Shown here: positions 7,095-14,906 of the stretch, piece by piece
Layout: each line of letters opens with the position of its first letter
How positions within the stretch are numbered: position 1 is the first letter of the stretch
Assembly: GCF_000332095.2 (NCBI RefSeq)
Contig: NZ_KI913949.1
Span: forward strand, 4,889,673 to 4,953,672
From: Leptolyngbya sp. PCC 6406
Lineage (GTDB): Bacteria > Cyanobacteriota > Cyanobacteriia > Phormidesmidales > Phormidesmidaceae
Reading direction: 5' to 3'
DNA: 64,000 nt
Translations under genes and position numbers: made by a program
The notes under the pieces: model-generated
What the model was told of the DNA's origin: nothing
What the model saw: only the letters and a program-made list of their open reading frames with translations
The model's database searches: none

Positions 7095-9050
7095 ATGACC
7101 CAACTCCAAGATCTCGCATCTCTGCAAAACCTTTCCCGGCGGACTGTATTGAAACTGTTTGGGGTGGGTACGGTGGCAGCGGGAGTCAGCTACTCTCGCT
7201 TTAGCAAGCCTGAACCAGCGGTACACCAACGGGATTCCTTGGACCTGCCCTACCAGCCTGGACGAGAGCTAAAGGCGGTGGTAATCGGCGGTGGACTGGC
7301 AGGGCTGGCCGCAGCCTACGAATTGAGTCAGCGGGGAGTACAGGTGACGCTCCTAGAGCGATCCCCGCAGTTGGGGGGCAAGGTGGCCAGTTGGCCGATC
7401 CAAGTGGGGGAAGACGCCTTCATGATGGAGCATGGCTTCCATGGCTTCTTTCCCCAGTACTACAACCTCTTCAACGTGGTGGAGGAACTGAGCATCCGCC
7501 AGAACTTCAAGTCTTTGAACTACTACTCTCTGGTCTATAAGGAGGGCTATGAGCCGGAGGTTTTCCGCCCCAGCCACTCCGCCTTCCCGTGGAATGTGAT
7601 CGACCTAGCGGTGTCCTCCCATAACCGCCTCAAGTGGGGGATCAACCTGGCAAAACTCAAACACCTAGAGGTATTTCGGGAAATCACAGGCTTTCGTAAT
7701 CCCCAAACCTACGAACGCCTCGACAACATTTCCGTGGCGGATTGGGTGGAGAGCGACTTTCCCAAGGGGCTCTATGACCTGTATTTCTTACCCTTTGCGA
7801 AGTCCAGTCTGAATGCCCCCGATGAACTCAGTGCGGGGGAGCTGATGCAGTTTTTCCACTTCTATTTCTTCGGAAATCCCGAGGGACTGGCCTTCAATGG
7901 GACCTGCCAGGATATGGGCCGCAGTTTGGTAGACCCCATCGCCGATGCCATTCGCAACAATGGGGGACAGGTGATTACGGGGGCGACCGTCAGCCAGATT
8001 CAGTGGCAAGACGGTCAGATCGCCAATGTGACTTACCAGCAGGGAAGCCTAGAAGCCAACCCCATTCCCTTCTGGGTCGATCGCAATCCCCTACTGAGCA
8101 GCGATGAGGTGGAGTATTTCGGAGCCGGGGATCGGGTTTACAGCCTCCAGGCTGGAGCCCAGGAAGCCCTCTCCCTCACCTGCACTCACCAAGGCTGTAC
8201 GGTCCAGCGCACCGTAGACACAACTGCTGACGGATTTGCCTGTCCCTGTCACGGGGCGGTCTATGCCGCCGATGGCACCGTCTTGGGTGGCCCCGCCCGA
8301 GAAGATTTGACCCGGTACCAAGTGCTAGAGCGTCGGGAGGATCAGGTGCAGTTGATGGCGATCGTGCCACCGAATCACACCGCGATCGCAGAAACCCTAG
8401 AGGCCGACTATTACGTCATGGCCGCCGATATTCCTGGGATTCAGCATTTGTTCTCCCTGTCGGAGGGCGACCAGGACGCCACCCTAGTTAGCCAAGTCGA
8501 TCAGCTCCGAGTAGCGGATCCCTTCGCCGTGGCCCGATTCTGGTTTGATAGCGACTTTGACTGGGATCACAGTTGGTTTACCTCCCTGTCGGGCTATCGC
8601 CTCACGGACAGCATCACCCTCTACCATCGCATCCAGGACGACTACATCGCCTGGGCACAGCGCACAGGGGGCAGTGTGGTGGAACTCCACGCCTACTGCT
8701 ATAAGGAAAAGGAGTTTCCCACCCAACAGGCCGTGCTGGAAACCTTCCAGTCAGAGCTGTTTGAGATTGTGCCAGAGTTACGGGAGGCAACGATGCTCCA
8801 CAAGCAGTTGGTAAATCAGAAGAACTTTGCAGGGTTTCCTCCAGGCAGCTTTAACGACCGCCCCACAACGGAAACCCCGGTCTCGAATCTGCTATTTGCT
8901 GGAGACTGGGTGAAAATGCCCTTTCCCTGCGGATTGATGGAGCGGGCGGTCAGCAGTGGCCTCCTCGCCGCCAACGCCATTCTTAAGCGGGAAGGAGCCC
9001 AGCGCCGCCCCTTGCTGTCTGTCAATCCAGAGGGCATCTTGAAGATTTAG
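7095..9050 (+). CDS. cruE: CruE/CrtU-type carotene desaturase/methyltransferase with Rieske domain
   Basis: FAD-dependent amine-oxidase-fold protein of 651 residues. The FAD-binding motif VVIGGGLAGLAAAYELS lies at 63-79 with the acidic strand end LLERS. A Rieske [2Fe-2S] insertion has C363-x-H365 and C383-x2-H386, and a C-terminal FAD-closing segment reads LLFAGDWVKMPFPCGLMERAV. Phytoene-desaturase relatives with an embedded Rieske domain of this length are the CrtU/CruE isorenieratene synthases, which convert beta-carotene rings into aromatic phi rings by desaturation and methyl migration. The next gene matches CruH, the partner in synechoxanthin synthesis. The N-terminus carries SRRTVLKLFGVG, a twin-arginine motif (R15-R16) with a short hydrophobic stretch, suggesting membrane insertion or export. 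Assignment rests on domain layout plus context. Confidence 0.8.
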   Translation: MTQLQDLASLQNLSRRTVLKLFGVGTVAAGVSYSRFSKPEPAVHQRDSLDLPYQPGRELKAVVIGGGLAGLAAAYELSQRGVQVTLLERSPQLGGKVASWPIQVGEDAFMMEHGFHGFFPQYYNLFNVVEELSIRQNFKSLNYYSLVYKEGYEPEVFRPSHSAFPWNVIDLAVSSHNRLKWGINLAKLKHLEVFREITGFRNPQTYERLDNISVADWVESDFPKGLYDLYFLPFAKSSLNAPDELSAGELMQFFHFYFFGNPEGLAFNGTCQDMGRSLVDPIADAIRNNGGQVITGATVSQIQWQDGQIANVTYQQGSLEANPIPFWVDRNPLLSSDEVEYFGAGDRVYSLQAGAQEALSLTCTHQGCTVQRTVDTTADGFACPCHGAVYAADGTVLGGPAREDLTRYQVLERREDQVQLMAIVPPNHTAIAETLEADYYVMAADIPGIQHLFSLSEGDQDATLVSQVDQLRVADPFAVARFWFDSDFDWDHSWFTSLSGYRLTDSITLYHRIQDDYIAWAQRTGGSVVELHAYCYKEKEFPTQQAVLETFQSELFEIVPELREATMLHKQLVNQKNFAGFPPGSFNDRPTTETPVSNLLFAGDWVKMPFPCGLMERAVSSGLLAANAILKREGAQRRPLLSVNPEGILKI

Positions 9051-9055
9051 CATCC

Positions 9056-9086
9056 TGCATTGGGCGCAGAAACTGCGCCCAATGCA
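9056..9086. repeat. Perfect 14-bp stem hairpin after the CruE gene
   Basis: TGCATTGGGCGCAG at 9056-9069, loop AAA at 9070-9072, and the exact complement at 9073-9086. It starts 5 bp after the CruE stop. There is no T-tract, so it may be an RNA-stabilising or attenuating hairpin rather than a classical terminator. Related GCATTGGGCGCGG sequences recur just downstream (about 9093) and near 58891, so it belongs to a dispersed family. Confidence 0.8.
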
Positions 9087-9144
9087 GCGACATCCTGAAT
9101 TGGGCGCGGCATCTCGGCGGTGCATTGCTTCGCGAATGCACCCT

Positions 9145-9262
9145 ACGGGAAATTCAATTCAAAATTCAAAACTCAAAATTCAAAACTCTCTGTCACCTCT
9201 CCCCCACCCCATCCCCCCATCACTCCCTCACCCCATCACTCCCCCACCCCCTCACTCTACCT
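9145..9262. repeat. AATTCAAA-type short repeats followed by a pyrimidine-rich tract
   Basis: 9147-9186 has overlapping copies of CAAAATTCAAAACT, a short direct repeat common between cyanobacterial genes. 9188-9262 is almost pure C/T on this strand with ACCCCATC/ACTCCC units, the same unit found in tandem at 59154-59198. The tract runs up to the CruH start codon. An open frame passes through it (from 9125) but encodes a low-complexity leader, so it is not taken as coding. Confidence 0.7.
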
Positions 9263-10351
9263 ATGGTCGCTACACCGCCCCTGACCTCTACGATCGCCAC
9301 CTCACATAAAGAGCCCCATCTGCGGGAGCTGGGCATTAATGTAAACCATTGGTATGCTGTGGCCCGAGCCGATGAGGTTACTGCCGATAAGCCTCGGGGG
9401 GTGACCCTATGGCAGCAAAAAATTGTGCTCTTTCGCGATCGCAATCATCAAGTCCAAGCCCTCGAAGATCGCTGTCCCCACCGCCAAGTCCAGCTCAGCC
9501 ACGGCGAAGTGGTCAATGGCGAAGTGGAATGCGTGTATCACGGTTGGCGCTTCGATGCGACGGGAGCCTGTACCCATGTGCCCTATTTAGGGGAGGCCCA
9601 AAAGCTGCCCACCTGCACCCTGCGCCGCTATCCCGTGCGGGAACAGGATGGATTCATTTGGGTGTTTCCAGGGGATGAGGCGCGACTTGCGGCGGAGAAG
9701 ATCGAACCCCTGGCCCTACCGGAATGGGATCACCTCAACTACATCGCTACGGTATCCCTGATTGATGTGGAGTCCCACTACTCCTTTTTGATCGAGAACC
9801 TGATGGACATGTACCATGGGCGACTCCATGACGATCTGCAAGCCTGGGCAGATCCGGTCTTGAATACCATTGAGGAATCCGATCATCGGGTGGATGTCCA
9901 TTACCACGCCCAAAGCTACTACCGCATCGATAAAATCTGGTCCGTCTCCCAGCTCTTTTTCCCAGCGCTGCGGAAACTGCACCCCGAGGATCTCTACGTC
10001 AGCTATGTGTACCCCAACTGGGTCTCTACCCTGGGGCAAGATTTCAAGATTTGCTGTCTATTCTGCCCCATCAGCCCTACCCACACTCGGGCCTATCTGA
10101 TTCACTTCACCTCCCTGCAAGCCTTCCATCGGCTGCACAAGTTGCCGGTGGCCTTTCGCCGCTTTGTCAAAAATCGCCTCTTTGGCGCAGCTCAAAAGAT
10201 GCTAGACGGCTTGGTGGTTCAGGACGTACTCATGCTGGAGCAAGAACAGCGCTCCTTCCTGGCCGATCCCAGCCTCAAGGGGCCGGAGCTAAACCGCGCC
10301 CTAGGTACGGTCCAGCGCCTGATCCGCAATCAGGCCACAGCAGACAACTAA
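9263..10351 (+). CDS. cruH: CruH-type Rieske oxygenase, synechoxanthin branch
   Basis: Ring-hydroxylating-oxygenase-like protein of 362 residues. The Rieske cluster ligands are C71-x-H73 and C90-x2-H93 (CPHRQVQLSHG ... CVYHGWRF). A mononuclear-iron region has D182, H185 and H189 in DMYHGRLH, matching the usual two-histidine facial site. The rest matches the C-terminal catalytic domain of such enzymes. In Synechococcus PCC 7002, CruE makes the aromatic rings and CruH is required for oxidation of the C-18 methyl groups to give synechoxanthin. The adjacency here to a CruE-type gene supports the same role. The start is ATG at 9263; the alternative upstream start adds only the low-complexity repeat leader. 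No typical Shine-Dalgarno is visible. Confidence 0.8.
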   Translation: MVATPPLTSTIATSHKEPHLRELGINVNHWYAVARADEVTADKPRGVTLWQQKIVLFRDRNHQVQALEDRCPHRQVQLSHGEVVNGEVECVYHGWRFDATGACTHVPYLGEAQKLPTCTLRRYPVREQDGFIWVFPGDEARLAAEKIEPLALPEWDHLNYIATVSLIDVESHYSFLIENLMDMYHGRLHDDLQAWADPVLNTIEESDHRVDVHYHAQSYYRIDKIWSVSQLFFPALRKLHPEDLYVSYVYPNWVSTLGQDFKICCLFCPISPTHTRAYLIHFTSLQAFHRLHKLPVAFRRFVKNRLFGAAQKMLDGLVVQDVLMLEQEQRSFLADPSLKGPELNRALGTVQRLIRNQATADN

Positions 10352-10483
10352 GGGACTTGCAGGAAAATCAACTACCCGCTCCGCTGATCGGGCTTTCTCC
10401 CTTTGGGAGAAAACCTGGCCACTGGGTACACTATGAACCCACAGATCCCTAAGGGCTCTGCGGTAAAATTTAGCGGTATTGTC

Positions 10484-10559
10484 CCAATCCAGTACACCCA
10501 CAGTAGGGACGCACGGCTGTGCGCCCTCAGGGATGGACACAATCCAACTGCATATCGCC
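10484..10559 (+). repeat. Dispersed repeat A, copy 1
   Basis: About 76 bp that matches the reverse complement of 60028-60104 with roughly one mismatch in seven. It includes CAATCCAGTAC, a GGGACGCACGGCTGTGCGCCCTC internal inverted repeat, and AATCCAACTGCATATCGCC. The copies sit in two unrelated intergenic regions about 50 kb apart. Confidence 0.75.
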
Positions 10560-10739
10560 ATAACGTGCCGATTAACCCAGTGAGGTGAGCCGAGCCGTAT
10601 AGACCTGTGGGCAATAGCCTCTGCTTGAGGAACAAACTGGACTTCGCTCAACCGGCTAACCCGGAAAAATGCTTACCCCAGTGCCATTCGGCACTAACTC
10701 GTTGGGGGGAAATTGCCTAGTGCTCTGCGGCGCAAATAC

Positions 10740-10842
10740 TCTGACCGTTCTATCGCGGTACACCTCGGCCCCTCACCGTTCGGCTGAGCTCACGCCGAAG
10801 CCCTAACCCTCTCCAAGGGGAGAGGGGACCGGAAAATGTTGG
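10740..10842 (-). repeat. Dispersed repeat B, copy 1, with a nested hairpin
   Basis: Reverse complement of the copy at 31551-31638. Shared blocks are CTGACCGTT-TATCG, CTCGGCCCCTCACC and CCCTCTCC-AGGGGAC. This copy has an additional 23 bp at about 10786-10808 containing TTCGGC TGAGCTCAC GCCGAA, a small palindrome absent from the other copy. Confidence 0.75.
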
Positions 10843-10917
10843 GCTGGTGCGACAGAATAGCAAGCCTATTTCAGCCTAGGTGTACTAGTACCCTGCGGCA
10901 GAAATCCTCCGACTACT

Positions 10918-10944
10918 GTCGCGCAAGCCAGAGGCTTGCACGAC
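10918..10944. repeat. REP-like hairpin
   Basis: GTCGCGCAAGCC (10918-10929), loop AGA, GGCTTGCACGAC (10933-10944). Eleven of twelve pairs are Watson-Crick and one is a G-T-type mismatch. It lies 30 bp beyond the SufE 3' end and could end transcription from either side. Confidence 0.6.
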
Positions 10945-10973
10945 GACGAGGGCTAACCTCATACCGCCCAGTA

Positions 10974-11408
10974 CTAGGTGCTCGCCACAAAGAGAGTAGC
11001 CTTTTGCTGCATGGTTTTGAAGATGTTGTAAAACCCATTCGCACGGGAGGGGGTCAGACTCACGTCCAGTTGGGTTTCTTGAATAAAATCGGGAGATAGA
11101 TTGATCACTTCCTCTGGGGTGAGACCGTTTACGGCGGTGATCAAGAGGGCCACCAAGCCCTTTGTGATCTGGGCGTCTGAATCACCCTGGAAGTGGATCT
11201 GACCGTTCTCTAGGTGGGCAATGATGTACACCTGGGACACACACCCCGCCACCTTATTTTCTGGCGTTTTTTCAGCCTCGGGGAAGGGAGCAAGCTTCTT
11301 TGCAAACCACAGAAGTTGCTCGTAGCGCCGTTTGGGATCCGAAACCCGCTGAAAACGCTGCACCAATTTATCAATGGAGGCGGGACGGGTGGGGGAGGAG
11401 GCAGACAT
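10974..11408 (-). CDS. sufE: SufE family sulfur acceptor
   Basis: SufE-like protein of 144 residues. SufE accepts persulfide sulfur from the cysteine desulfurase SufS and enhances its activity during iron-sulfur cluster assembly in the cytosol. The acceptor cysteine is C56 in NKVAGCVSQV, the family's conserved loop, followed by the GDSDAQITKGLVALL helix and the LTPSRANGFYNIF C-terminal segment, both diagnostic. Length is normal. It stands alone here; no SufS or SufBCD gene is in the window. The ATG at 11406-11408 is the only reasonable start. Confidence 0.92.
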   Translation of the reverse strand: MSASSPTRPASIDKLVQRFQRVSDPKRRYEQLLWFAKKLAPFPEAEKTPENKVAGCVSQVYIIAHLENGQIHFQGDSDAQITKGLVALLITAVNGLTPEEVINLSPDFIQETQLDVSLTPSRANGFYNIFKTMQQKATLFVAST

Positions 11409-11489
11409 TGCGATCGCGAATGGACAACAGGGGCATAGCTGGCAATGATGTCAGCTATGCCCCTTCCATTGTAGAGATCTGCTGCCGCC

Positions 11490-12416
11490 TCAGGACGCCG
11501 AGGTATGAGGCTTGAGAAAAGACCGCATCCGCATAAAGGGACAACGCGAGGCCGAGGCAACAGGTTGGACCTCGGCGTCGGGGACAGGTCCCAGGTTCTC
11601 CATATCATAGCCCTGGGGATAGCTGCGGGTAGGCCGATCCACAAAGAATCCCGACCGACGTGGCAGCACCCCCGTGGCAATCAACCACCGTCGCCCGCGA
11701 AAGTATTGCCGCAGCGTCCACTCCAGCCCCGGCAGGGGATTAGACCAGCCCAATGCCTGCCGCATAGGAGCATCTAGGAGGGCATACACTACGATCGGCA
11801 CCAACCAGCCTAGACCGGCTGGGAGCCAATGCTGCATCAAGCGAATCACCCCATTCCCCACCTCCGCATTATCAGAGCTATAGGCAAAATGACGGTCCTC
11901 ATAGTCCTGCTTAAAGGCTGCAAATGCCTCATCGCTTTCGGGCAAATCTTGAATGCCCATGCGATCCCCCACTGCCCGCCAAAAATAGAATAGGGATTGC
12001 CTTTCCGTTTCCGTAAATAGCCGCCAGCCATACTGGCAATTCCAACGGATAGGCTCATAGCAAGAAGCCGACAGCACATACAGAAAGTCTTCGTTTTCAA
12101 TTGGGTAGTGGCTGTGGATGCGGTTCATCCGCGCAATTGCCCGCTGGCCCTCGGGGCTGTCGTACCCCCATTTGAGGATATTGCCCAGGATTAGGCCGGT
12201 ATCGTCGTAGCGCTTTTGGGGGCGATGAACAAATTCCCCCGTCTGGCGCAGAATAGCGGAAATTCTGGGCACACAGAATGTTCTCAGCAGAGCCAGCTCC
12301 AGGGCGCGGCTCATATCCCAGGCAAAGGTTTCCCCCACCATCTGACGACAAATTTCAACATGGTCTCGCTGCGGCTCAAGGCTGTGGTGTAACGATAGAT
12401 TCAGGTTCCCAGTCAT
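11490..12416 (-). CDS. MpaB/latex-clearing-type oxygenase (DUF2236 family)
   Basis: Helical protein of 308 residues resembling the MpaB/DUF2236 family, whose best-known members are the rubber oxygenase Lcp and the fungal MpaB. Recognisable parts are FCVPRISAILRQTGEFVHRPQKRYDDTG split as two helices near 47-75, then RMNRIHSHY (about 94-102), which holds the Arg and His usually linked to haem b binding, and ENEDFLYVLS. Relatives are haem-dependent oxygenases, but the substrate of the cyanobacterial branch is not known to me. There is no signal peptide. It lies 81 bp from SufE on the same strand and 137 bp from the phosphohexomutase, so joint transcription is possible but not shown. Confidence 0.7.
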   Translation of the reverse strand: MTGNLNLSLHHSLEPQRDHVEICRQMVGETFAWDMSRALELALLRTFCVPRISAILRQTGEFVHRPQKRYDDTGLILGNILKWGYDSPEGQRAIARMNRIHSHYPIENEDFLYVLSASCYEPIRWNCQYGWRLFTETERQSLFYFWRAVGDRMGIQDLPESDEAFAAFKQDYEDRHFAYSSDNAEVGNGVIRLMQHWLPAGLGWLVPIVVYALLDAPMRQALGWSNPLPGLEWTLRQYFRGRRWLIATGVLPRRSGFFVDRPTRSYPQGYDMENLGPVPDAEVQPVASASRCPFMRMRSFLKPHTSAS

Positions 12417-12553
12417 GTGTTAAAGACTGCTGTTGCAGACCCAGAAAGTACTGATAGCTACTTCCTTTTCCTGACCAACGACAGCAGTCTCCGGAGCAAT
12501 CATCAGAAATTCATGGTTCCGAAATCAGATTGCCCCCATTCCCTACCCAGGCT

Positions 12554-14110
12554 TCATGGCAGAGGAAGGTTTCCGTACTCCCCCAATGCCCCCAGCTTCA
12601 AGCCGTCAAATCCTTGTAGGTAGCTGACTAAGGTTTGGCAAATTTGCCCTACCCCTCCCGGCACATTGGACTCCACATTCAAAGGCAGCACCGGATCGTG
12701 GAGAGAGAGCCGCAATAGGCACCAGCCCCCTTCTTGGGGGGCTTGGCAGGCGATGCGCACCCCCTCGTGGGTGTTTGGCACTACGGTCCAATCTGACTGG
12801 GTCGTGGCAAAGGTTCGCAGGTGTTCGATCACCTGGGTGCCGTAGGCTTGAAAGTCCTCGGCGGTGATAGTGATACGAAACTCTCGGCTCTCTACGGGTT
12901 CCTGTAGAGAAGCAATCCGAGCACTAAGATCTGTACCTGCACTGTGGGCCTTGGCCAGTTCGATCAGCAGTTTGCTCACGACATAGGCTCCATCATCGAG
13001 AAAGTAGTTTTCCTTGAGCGCTGCGTGGCCTGAGGTTTCGATAGCCAGCCAGGACTCCTGCCCCGTTTCGTTTAAACGCAGGGCTTCGTTAATCACGTTT
13101 TTGTAGCCCCGGCGAAAGCGGTAGTGGACCCCCTGAAGATCGGTTTCGATGAATTGGGTGAGGCCGTCAGAGGTAATGGAGTCGGTAACGATGGTGGAGC
13201 CGGGATGCTCCTGGAGCACGATAGCGGCCATGAGGGCAATCAGCCGATTGCGATTCAACTCTTGACCCTGGGCATCGACAGCAGCAGCGCGGTCCACGTC
13301 AGTATCGAAAATAATCCCAAAGTCAGCCCGGTGCTCTAGAACCGCTTGGCGCAGGGCGGCCATAGCCACGGGATGTTCTGGATTGGGGACGTGATTGGGA
13401 AAGGTGCCGTCGGGGTCGAGGAATTGGCTGCCCGTTACATCGGCCCCTAGGGGTTCTAGCACTTGGGACACGTAGAAGCCCCCGGCCCCATTGCCCGCGT
13501 CCACGACAATATGTAGTCCGGTCAGGGGGCGATCGAACTGGGTGGGATGGTTTACCCCTTGGCGAATGGTGCGGACAAGCTGCTCGGCATAGACCGCCAT
13601 AAAATCGCAGCTGTCCCGCTGTCCAAAAACGGGGGCGGGGGAAAAGGCCCCCGCTGCGGCTAAGTCCAGTAGAGCGGTGATGTCGGGTTTTTCCAGACCT
13701 CCCTGGACGGTGAAGAATTTCATCCCGTTGCGGTTGAAGGGAAGGTGGCTGGCGGTGAGCATGATAGCCCCGTGGCACCCGTAGCCGGGAGTGATGGTGC
13801 TCATGAACATCGCGGGGGTGGAAGCGAGGCCGAAGTCGTAGACTCTGGCCCCTAGGCTGGTGATGCCCTCGGCGACGGCCTGCATCAGGGTTGGACCCGA
13901 TAGACGACTATCCCGTCCCAGAGCAATGGTGAGATCTGAGATCGCACGCTTTAAGCTTGTCGCCAGCCAGGTAGCAAAGGCTTGCCCCAGAGCGGTTGCG
14001 ATCGCGGGGGTGAGGTTCACAACTTCACCGGGGACTCCATCCAGAGCCACCCCCCGAATATCGGAGCCATTTTGTAGAGCGGACCAAGAGAGAGCAGGGA
14101 GGACAGTCAT
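12554..14110 (-). CDS. Phosphomannomutase/phosphoglucomutase family protein
   Basis: Alpha-D-phosphohexomutase of 518 residues. The phosphoserine loop is TASHLPFNRNG with Ser121 as the phosphate carrier, the metal loop is D269-T-D271-V-D273-R, and the sugar-specificity loop is ETSGHAALKEN. These give the standard four-domain order. The TASHLPFNRNG variant (rather than TASHNP) marks the branch found in cyanobacteria and plants, usually annotated as phosphomannomutase/phosphoglucomutase. It interconverts hexose 1- and 6-phosphates and could feed nucleotide-sugar synthesis, for example for the surface glycan cluster in this window. Substrate choice between glucose and mannose cannot be decided here. 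Confidence 0.85.
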   Translation of the reverse strand: MTVLPALSWSALQNGSDIRGVALDGVPGEVVNLTPAIATALGQAFATWLATSLKRAISDLTIALGRDSRLSGPTLMQAVAEGITSLGARVYDFGLASTPAMFMSTITPGYGCHGAIMLTASHLPFNRNGMKFFTVQGGLEKPDITALLDLAAAGAFSPAPVFGQRDSCDFMAVYAEQLVRTIRQGVNHPTQFDRPLTGLHIVVDAGNGAGGFYVSQVLEPLGADVTGSQFLDPDGTFPNHVPNPEHPVAMAALRQAVLEHRADFGIIFDTDVDRAAAVDAQGQELNRNRLIALMAAIVLQEHPGSTIVTDSITSDGLTQFIETDLQGVHYRFRRGYKNVINEALRLNETGQESWLAIETSGHAALKENYFLDDGAYVVSKLLIELAKAHSAGTDLSARIASLQEPVESREFRITITAEDFQAYGTQVIEHLRTFATTQSDWTVVPNTHEGVRIACQAPQEGGWCLLRLSLHDPVLPLNVESNVPGGVGQICQTLVSYLQGFDGLKLGALGEYGNLPLP

Positions 14111-14129
14111 GATAAGCGTGAACGGCTGC

Positions 14130-14177
14130 GAACTAATACATTGGAATGCGAACTAATACATTGGACTAATACATCGG
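14130..14177. repeat. Short tandem repeat (A)ACTAATACATTGG
   Basis: Three closely spaced copies of ACTAATACAT(T/C)GG lie between the phosphohexomutase start and the end of the upstream secreted-protein gene. The third copy supplies the TAG stop of that gene on the minus strand (14166-14168). Such a repeat can change length by slippage and alter the stop context. Confidence 0.7.
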
Positions 14178-14690
14178 AATATAGGTAGGGGCCACATTTT
14201 CGGGGCGGTAGCCAGCGGCGATACAGCGGACCATGGATTCCTCTGTCGCTAGGCTGGCGGTTTCCGCTAGGCCCGTAACGCACTGAGCGTAGCGCACTGG
14301 CAGTAGGCTACGGTGGCAATGGTCTAGCACCGACAGAGAGCTGACGACGGGCAAAGTGGTGTGGATGTCGGTAACACAAGTAGCCACCTCTAGGGGGCGG
14401 CGATCGCGACTACAGGCAGTGAGGACATCACGGGGATCGAGGACAGCCTCCGAGAGCACTCCCGTGACGCAACTGGAGACCTCCGTGGGGCGGTAGGCCA
14501 ATGCACAGGCCGCTGCGACCATCTCTGTCTCTAGGTCCAGGGCGAGGAGAGTGCTGGCGCAACTCATGTAGTCATTAGCCAGGGCTGACGGCAGGCCCAG
14601 GGTCAGCACCCCAGTGGTGATCAGACCAGCGGCGGCCAAGTGTATCGCAGACCACCGGGGAATTCCCTGAGACAAAGCAAAATGAGCCAT
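14166..14690 (-). CDS. Secreted protein with C-x11-C repeats, unknown function
   Basis: Unrecognised protein of 174 residues. The N-terminus is a signal peptide: a hydrophobic run around residues 18-37 with a likely cleavage at ALA-NDY. The mature part has eight cysteines. Three successive units have exactly C-x11-C separated by 18-19 residues, for instance C-ALAYRPTEVSS-C, C-SRDRRPLEVAT-C and C-HRSLLPVRYAQ-C, each followed by V-T. A partial fourth unit, C-IAAGYRPENVA, ends the protein. The roughly 31-residue period suggests a small repeat domain held by disulfides in the periplasm or outside the cell. No enzyme motif is visible. It sits between the phosphohexomutase and dxs, with 216 bp to the divergent dxs start. 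Confidence 0.8.
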   Translation of the reverse strand: MAHFALSQGIPRWSAIHLAAAGLITTGVLTLGLPSALANDYMSCASTLLALDLETEMVAAACALAYRPTEVSSCVTGVLSEAVLDPRDVLTACSRDRRPLEVATCVTDIHTTLPVVSSLSVLDHCHRSLLPVRYAQCVTGLAETASLATEESMVRCIAAGYRPENVAPTYIPMY

Positions 14691-14906
14691 AACAAAGGAT
14701 TAAGGGTAATTAAGGGTTTTATCTTCCCGCAAAGGGATAATGAGCCAGGAAAACGGCTGTAAAGCCCTATTTTCACTGATCCTAGCGTCCTTCTCTGTAC
14801 TATCCCTCACCGAACCCAATTTTCAGAAACCTTGAGGGGTGAGTGAATCTTCTACAGTTGAAAAGTAACTTTAGCGTTATTTTCCCAAAATCGAGGGTAT
14901 TCCACT

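Larger units (their letters stand above)
10352..10973. other. Repeat-rich intergenic region
   Basis: This 622-bp convergent space between CruH and SufE holds at least three dispersed repeat copies (10484-10559, about 10585-10625, 10740-10842) and a REP-like hairpin (10918-10944). Two diverged direct copies of CTAGT(G/A)C(T/C)CTGCGGC lie near 10716 and 10889. Open frames across it are made of repeat sequence and show no protein signature. Confidence 0.6.

Noticed and set aside
9125..9262. N-terminal extension of the CruH gene by 46 residues
   Set aside because: The extension is a translation of AATTCAAA and CCCCAT repeats. The ATG at 9263 is directly followed by family-like sequence.
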